Origin: Micromonospora parva
GTDB lineage: Bacteria > Actinomycetota > Actinomycetes > Mycobacteriales > Micromonosporaceae
Assembly (NCBI RefSeq): GCF_000718515.1
Contig: NZ_JNZS01000005.1
Coordinates: 124,001-188,000, forward strand
Direction: 5' to 3'
Length of the DNA: 64,000 nt
Position 1 is the stretch's first letter. Every line of letters starts with the position of its first letter. This document shows positions 59,565 to 64,000 of the stretch, piece by piece. The notes below the pieces were generated by a model that saw only the letters and a list, made by a program, of their open reading frames with translations, was not told the DNA's origin and did not search any database. The position numbers and the translations under genes were made by a program.

Positions 59565-60023
59565 ATGCCAGGAAAGGGCGACGCTCCGGTGCTTCCGGGC
59601 GCGCGGGCGGTTGCGCGGCACGTGCGCATCTCGCCGATGAAGGCGCGCCGGGTGGTCAACCTCGTCCGCGGCCTGCCCGCGAAGGAGGCGCTCACGGTGC
59701 TGCAGTTCGCGCCGCAGGCTGCGAGCGAGCAGGTGTACAAGGTGCTCGCTAGCGCGATCGCCAACGCGGAGAACAACGAGCGGCTGGACCCCGACGCGCT
59801 GCTCGTCAGCGAGGCCTTCGTGGACGAGGGCCCGACGATGAAGCGGTTCCAGCCGCGGGCCCAGGGTCGGGCCTACCGCATCCGCAAGCGCACGTGCCAC
59901 ATCACCGTGGCGGTCGAAGCGGTCGCGCCGGCAGCACCGAGGAAGGCCGCGGCTAAGAAGGCCGCCCCGGCCACGGAGGCCGCACCGGCCGAAGCGCAGA
60001 GCAAGACGGAGGACGCCGAGTAA
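59565..60023 (+). CDS. rplV: 50S ribosomal protein L22
   Basis: 152 aa: [23 protein letters not shown] and the tunnel hairpin [19 protein letters not shown]. The C-terminus has a lineage-typical Ala/Lys-rich extension of about 30 residues. Its last base overlaps the rpsC start. Confidence 0.97.
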   Translation: MPGKGDAPVLPGARAVARHVRISPMKARRVVNLVRGLPAKEALTVLQFAPQAASEQVYKVLASAIANAENNERLDPDALLVSEAFVDEGPTMKRFQPRAQGRAYRIRKRTCHITVAVEAVAPAAPRKAAAKKAAPATEAAPAEAQSKTEDAE

Positions 60024-60892
60024 TGGGTCAGAAGGTTCACCCCACTGGGTTCCGGCTCGGCATCTCGACCGACTGGAAGTCCCGCTGGTTCGCGGACAAG
60101 CTCTACAAGGACTACATCGGCGAGGATGTCAAGATCCGCCGCATGATGTCCAAGGGCCTCGAGCGTGCCGGGATTTCCAAGGTCGACATCGAGCGCACCC
60201 GCGACCGGGTCCGGGTCGACATCCACACCGCCCGGCCGGGCATCGTCATCGGCCGTAAGGGTGCGGAGGCCGACCGGATCCGCGGCGAGCTTGAGAAGCT
60301 CACCGGCAAGCAGGTTCAGCTGAACATCATCGAGGTGAAGAACCCCGAGTCGGACGCTCAGCTGGTCGCGCAGGGCGTGGCCGAGCAGCTGTCCAGCCGG
60401 GTCAGCTTCCGTCGGGCGATGCGCAAGGCCATGCAGTCGGCGATGAAGAACCCGGTCTGCAAGGGCATCCGGGTTCAGGTTTCGGGTCGCCTCGGCGGCG
60501 CCGAGATGAGCCGGACCGAGTTCTACCGTGAGGGCCGGGTTCCGCTGCACACGCTGCGGGCCAACATCGAGTACGGCTTCTTCGAGGCCCGTACCACGTT
60601 CGGTCGGATCGGTGTGAAGGTCTGGATCTACAAGGGCGACGCCGTCCCGGGCCGGGAGGCTCCGGCCGAGGCCGGTCCGTCCCGCCCGCGTCGTGGTGAG
60701 CGCGGCGACCGTCCCGAGCGTCCGCGCCGTGGCCGGTCGGGTTCGTCCGGCACCACGGCTGGTGGCACCGAGGCCGGTCGGGCTGCTGCGACCACCATCG
60801 CGCAGCAGGCCGAGACGCCGAGCGGTGAGCCGGTCGACAGCGCAGCTGTCGCCGCCGCTGCTGCTCCGGCAGAAACGCAGCAGGAGGGCTGA
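60023..60892 (+). CDS. rpsC: 30S ribosomal protein S3
   Basis: 289 aa, longer than the usual 210-280. N-terminal [23 protein letters not shown] motif [13 protein letters not shown] and C-terminal [17 protein letters not shown]. The last 70 or so residues are a low-complexity Arg/Gly then Ala-rich tail. Confidence 0.97.
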   Translation: MGQKVHPTGFRLGISTDWKSRWFADKLYKDYIGEDVKIRRMMSKGLERAGISKVDIERTRDRVRVDIHTARPGIVIGRKGAEADRIRGELEKLTGKQVQLNIIEVKNPESDAQLVAQGVAEQLSSRVSFRRAMRKAMQSAMKNPVCKGIRVQVSGRLGGAEMSRTEFYREGRVPLHTLRANIEYGFFEARTTFGRIGVKVWIYKGDAVPGREAPAEAGPSRPRRGERGDRPERPRRGRSGSSGTTAGGTEAGRAAATTIAQQAETPSGEPVDSAAVAAAAAPAETQQEG

Positions 60893-60895
60893 CAG

Positions 60896-61321
60896 ATGCT
60901 GATGCCGCGCAAGCCCCCGAAGGGCTTCCGCAAGCCGCACCACCCGGACCGCAGTGGCGCGTCCAAGGGTGGTAACCGGGTGGTGTTCGGCGAGTTCGGG
61001 ATCCAGGCTCTCGAGCCGGCGTACGTGACGAACCGGCAGATCGAGTCGGCACGTATCGCGATGACTCGCCACATCAAGCGTGGTGGCAAGGTCTGGATCA
61101 CGATCTTCCCGGACCAGGCCCTCACCAAGAAGCCTGCCGAGACCCGGATGGGTTCCGGTAAGGGTTCGCCCGAGTGGTGGGTCGCCAACGTCAAGCCGGG
61201 GCGGGTTCTCTTCGAGATGTCCTTCCCCAACGAGCAGATCGCGCGAGAGGCCATGCGTCGCGCGATCCACAAGCTCCCGATGAAGTGCCGCATTGTTACG
61301 CGCGAAGTGGGTGAATCCTGA
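60896..61321 (+). CDS. rplP: 50S ribosomal protein L16
   Basis: 141 aa: [48 protein letters not shown] 60896 gives the standard MLMPRK start. Overlaps rpmC by 1 nt. Confidence 0.97.
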
Positions 61322-61557
61322 TGGCAGCGGGCGTTAAGGCGACCGAGCTGCGTGAGCTCTCCGAGGAGGAGCTGGTCACGAAGCTGCGGGAGGCCAAGGC
61401 GGAGCTGTTCAACCTCCGCGTGCAGGCCGCAACCGGGCAGCTGGACAACAACCGGCGGTTGCAGGTCATCCGTCGGGAGATCGCCCGGATCTACACGATC
61501 ATGCGCGAGCGCGAGCTGGGGCTCTCGGCCGCGCCGACTGAGGTGACTGCATCATGA
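61321..61557 (+). CDS. rpmC: 50S ribosomal protein L29
   Basis: 78 aa: [21 protein letters not shown] and the RNA-binding [18 protein letters not shown]. Its stop overlaps the rpsQ start by 4 nt. Confidence 0.97.
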   Translation: MAAGVKATELRELSEEELVTKLREAKAELFNLRVQAATGQLDNNRRLQVIRREIARIYTIMRERELGLSAAPTEVTAS

Positions 61558-61832
61558 CCGAAGAGACCGCCACCGCCGCCGCGCGGTCCCGCCGCAAGGT
61601 CCGTGAGGGCCTGGTGGTCAGCGACAAGATGGACAAGACCGTCGTGGTCGAGGTCGAGGACCGGGTTCGGCACGCGCTGTACGGCAAGATCATGCGCCGT
61701 ACCAGCAAGCTGAAGGTGCACGACGAGCAGAACGCCGCTGGCACCGGTGACCGGGTTCTCATCATGGAGACCCGGCCGCTGAGCGCCACCAAGCGTTGGC
61801 GGATCGTGGAGATCCTGGAAAAGGCCAAGTAG
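61554..61832 (+). CDS. rpsQ: 30S ribosomal protein S17
   Basis: 92 aa: [37 protein letters not shown] and [20 protein letters not shown]. Confidence 0.97.
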   Translation: MTEETATAAARSRRKVREGLVVSDKMDKTVVVEVEDRVRHALYGKIMRRTSKLKVHDEQNAAGTGDRVLIMETRPLSATKRWRIVEILEKAK

Positions 61833-61929
61833 CGAAGGCTCGAGCTCGCCCGGCGTTGCGTCGGGCGTTGGTTCCGCCAGGCTCCGGCCGCTACGGCGGC
61901 CGGAGAACCGGCAGACATAGGAGATAGAC

Positions 61930-62298
61930 GTGATTCAGCAGGAGTCGCGACTGCGCGTCGCCGACAACACGGGTGCTCGGGAGATCCTGTGCATCCGGGT
62001 TCTCGGTGGCTCGGGTCGGCGCTACGCGAGCATCGGCGACGTCATCGTGGCCACGGTCAAGGACGCCATCCCGGGTGCCGGTGTGAAGAAGGGCGACGTC
62101 GTCAAGGCTGTCGTCGTTCGCACCGCGAAGGAGAAGCGGCGTCCGGACGGCTCGTACATCCGCTTCGACGAGAACGCCGCCGTCATCATCAAGGACGGCG
62201 GGGACCCGCGTGGAACCCGTATCTTCGGCCCGGTGGGCCGGGAGCTGCGGGACAAGCGGTTCATGAAGATTATTTCCCTCGCGCCGGAGGTGTTGTGA
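61930..62298 (+). CDS. rplN: 50S ribosomal protein L14
   Basis: 122 aa from GTG 61930: [23 protein letters not shown] and [25 protein letters not shown]. The 97-nt gap before it marks the start of the spc block. Overlaps rplX by 4 nt. Confidence 0.97.
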   Translation: MIQQESRLRVADNTGAREILCIRVLGGSGRRYASIGDVIVATVKDAIPGAGVKKGDVVKAVVVRTAKEKRRPDGSYIRFDENAAVIIKDGGDPRGTRIFGPVGRELRDKRFMKIISLAPEVL

Positions 62299-62615
62299 CC
62301 GTGAAGGTCAAGAAGGGCGACACGGTCGTCGTCATCGCCGGCAAGGACAAGGGTGCCAAGGGCAAGGTCATCGCGGCCTACCCGCGGCAGGACAAGGTCC
62401 TGGTCGAGGGCGTGAACCGGGTCAAGAAGCACACCCGCATCAGCACCACCCAGCGTGGCGCCAAGACCGGCGGCATCGTCACTCAGGAGGCCCCGATCCA
62501 CGTCTCGAACGTGCAGGTCCTGGACTCCGACGGCAAGCCGACCCGCGTCGGTTACCGGATCGACGACAACGGCCAGAAGGTCCGCATCGCGCGTAGCACC
62601 GGTAAGGACCTGTGA
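62295..62615 (+). CDS. rplX: 50S ribosomal protein L24
   Basis: 106 aa with a KOW motif: [22 protein letters not shown], then [13 protein letters not shown] 62295, overlapping the rplN stop in GTGA form, is chosen; GTG 62301 is possible, and the longer upstream frame lies inside rplN. Confidence 0.95.
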   Translation: MTVKVKKGDTVVVIAGKDKGAKGKVIAAYPRQDKVLVEGVNRVKKHTRISTTQRGAKTGGIVTQEAPIHVSNVQVLDSDGKPTRVGYRIDDNGQKVRIARSTGKDL

Positions 62616-63181
62616 TGACCACGGCTACCGAAAAGACCCTGCCGCGCCTCAAGGAGCGGTACCGCAACGAGATCGTGGCCCAGCTGCGTGAGCAGCACAG
62701 CTACGGCAACCCCATGCAGGTGCCGCGGCTGGTCAAGATCGTCGTCAACATGGGTGTCGGCGAGGCTGCTCGCGACGCCAAGCTGATCGACGGTGCGGTC
62801 CGCGACCTCGCCACGATCACCGGCCAGAAGCCGCAGGTGCGGCGGGCGACCAAGTCCATCGCGCAGTTCAAGCTCCGCGAGGGCATGCCGATCGGCGCGA
62901 AGGTCACCCTTCGTGGCGACCGGATGTGGGAGTTCCTGGACCGGCTGCTCTCCATCGCGCTGCCGCGTATCCGCGACTTCCGCGGCCTGGACGGGCGCAA
63001 GCTGGACGGGCACGGCAACTACACGTTCGGTCTGACCGAGCAGTCGGTGTTCCACGAGATCGACCAGGACAAGATCGATCGCCAGCGGGGCATGGACATC
63101 ACGGTGGTCACGACCGCCACGACCGACGACGAGGGCCGGGCGCTGCTCAAGCTCCTGGGCTTCCCGTTCAAGGAGAACTGA
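62612..63181 (+). CDS. rplE: 50S ribosomal protein L5
   Basis: 189 aa: [47 protein letters not shown] split by the 5S-rRNA-binding loop, and the end [12 protein letters not shown]. The start is GTG 62612 (overlapping) or ATG 62615. Confidence 0.97.
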   Translation: MMTTATEKTLPRLKERYRNEIVAQLREQHSYGNPMQVPRLVKIVVNMGVGEAARDAKLIDGAVRDLATITGQKPQVRRATKSIAQFKLREGMPIGAKVTLRGDRMWEFLDRLLSIALPRIRDFRGLDGRKLDGHGNYTFGLTEQSVFHEIDQDKIDRQRGMDITVVTTATTDDEGRALLKLLGFPFKEN

Positions 63182-63182
63182 G

Positions 63183-63368
63183 ATGGCCAAGAAGGCGCTG
63201 ATCATCAAGGCGGCCGCGAAGCCGAAGTTCTCGGTTCGCGCGTACACCCGCTGCCAGCGGTGCGGGCGTCCGAAGGCGGTCTACCGCAAGTTCGGGCTCT
63301 GCCGGGTCTGCATCCGGGAGATGGCTCACCGCGGTGAGCTGCCGGGCGTGTCCAAGGCTTCCTGGTAA
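63183..63368 (+). CDS. rpsZ: 30S ribosomal protein S14 type Z
   Basis: 61 aa, the short zinc-binding form with all four ligands: CQRC and [27 protein letters not shown] opens the protein and VSKASW ends it. One base separates it from the rplE stop. Confidence 0.96.
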   Translation: MAKKALIIKAAAKPKFSVRAYTRCQRCGRPKAVYRKFGLCRVCIREMAHRGELPGVSKASW

Positions 63369-63484
63369 GGGCGACCGCGTCCCGGCCGTCGGCCGGGAAC
63401 TCCTGCACCGATTAGGTATTGCTCTTCGCCGTAGGCCCGGGGCTGGTGCCCCGGGAACCCCGGCGAGAAAGGCTGACGAAATCC

Positions 63485-63892
63485 ATGACGATGACCGACC
63501 CGATCGCAGACATGCTCACGCGTCTGCGTAACGCCAACCAGGCGTACCACGATCAGGTGAAGATGCCCTACTCCAAGATCAAGGCGAACATCGCCGAGGT
63601 CTTGAAGGCCGAGGGTTACATCGCCACCTGGTCGGTCGAGGAGCCCGAGGAGGGCGCCGTCGGCAAGCGACTGGTCGTCGAGCTGAAGTACGGCCAGAAC
63701 CGCGAGCGGAGCCTGGCCGGTATCAAGCGCGTGTCCAAGCCCGGTCTCCGGGTGTACGCCAAGTCGGACGGGCTCCCGCGGGTGCTCGGTGGGCTGGGCG
63801 TGGCGATCATTTCGACGTCCCAGGGGCTGCTGACCGACCGGCAGGCCCGCAAGCGGAGTGTTGGCGGGGAAGTCCTCGCCTTCGTCTGGTAA
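63485..63892 (+). CDS. rpsH: 30S ribosomal protein S8
   Basis: 135 aa: [22 protein letters not shown] and the C-terminal [29 protein letters not shown] 63485 gives the standard start and follows AGAAAGG; a longer frame from 63419 is not supported. Confidence 0.97.
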   Translation: MTMTDPIADMLTRLRNANQAYHDQVKMPYSKIKANIAEVLKAEGYIATWSVEEPEEGAVGKRLVVELKYGQNRERSLAGIKRVSKPGLRVYAKSDGLPRVLGGLGVAIISTSQGLLTDRQARKRSVGGEVLAFVW

Positions 63893-63908
63893 CGGGAGAC
63901 AGGTAGAA

Positions 63909-64000
63909 ATGTCGCGAATTGGACGTAAGTCGATCCCGGTACCAGCCGGCGTCGATATCACGATCGACGGGCAGACCGTCAAGGTCAAGGGCCCCAAGGG
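63909..64000 (+). CDS. rplF: 50S ribosomal protein L6, N-terminal fragment
   Basis: The first 30 codons only, cut by the window edge: [20 protein letters not shown] and then VKVKGPKG, the L6 N-terminal domain. Located 16 nt after rpsH. Confidence 0.95.
   Translation, partial: MSRIGRKSIPVPAGVDITIDGQTVKVKGPK

Overview
The window is high-GC actinobacterial chromosome, most likely Micromonospora or a close relative. The order rpmG-hadA-hadB-tRNA-Trp-secE-nusG-rplK-rplA, then rplJL, rpoBC, rpsLG-fusA-tuf and the S10/spc ribosomal operon is the classic actinobacterial arrangement. GTG/TTG starts, overlapping stop/start pairs and the sequences themselves fit Micromonosporaceae. This genus call is inference from memory, not from a search.

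Layout. (1) 1-6250: the end of the respiratory complex I operon (nuoL fragment, nuoM, nuoN), an HtpX-type membrane protease, an MFS transporter, a 75-bp imperfect palindrome and a YajQ-family gene on the minus strand. (2) 6890-29731: a tRNA-Tyr gene carrying an integrated actinomycete integrative and conjugative element (AICE) of the pSAM2 type, bounded by a 57-bp exact direct repeat. Its right part is the backbone: a KorSA-like GntR regulator, small coupled genes, a GntR/UTRA regulator, a GT2 glycosyltransferase, a Pra-like activator, an FtsK/TraB-like DNA pump, Spd-like and small genes, a RepSA-like rolling-circle initiator, an excisionase and a tyrosine integrase. The integrase reading frame is broken by an apparent 1-nt deletion. 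Its left part (7863-17519) is a compact four-gene cargo operon with A/T-richer codon use. (3) 29732-34385: a hypothetical anchored protein, a gene-poor stretch, a small secreted/membrane peptide, a GGDEF-EAL signalling protein and tRNA-Thr and tRNA-Met. (4) 34518-64000: housekeeping information-processing genes from rpmG to the start of rplF, interrupted by an ABC ATPase/permease pair between rplA and rplJ and two membrane proteins between rpoC and rpsL.

The most interesting part is the cargo operon: a DUF4338 (Druantia DruA-like) protein, a DptF-like P-loop ATPase, an unrecognised 496-aa protein in the position of DptG, and a 1513-aa protein with a PD-(D/E)xK-like motif followed by an FtsK/HerA-type motor, resembling DptH. 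No Dnd phosphorothioation genes and no Druantia helicase are present, so this looks like a hybrid or stand-alone anti-phage restriction system. Its novelty cannot be judged without database searches.

Regulation readable from sequence: a shared dyad (ACTTG-N5/6-CAAGT core) lies upstream of the KorSA-like gene and twice around the promoter of the Pra-like gene, suggesting one repressor controls itself and the replication/transfer block. The rplK leader contains mutually exclusive hairpins ending in a U tract, and the rplJ leader is a typical L10 leader with a terminator.
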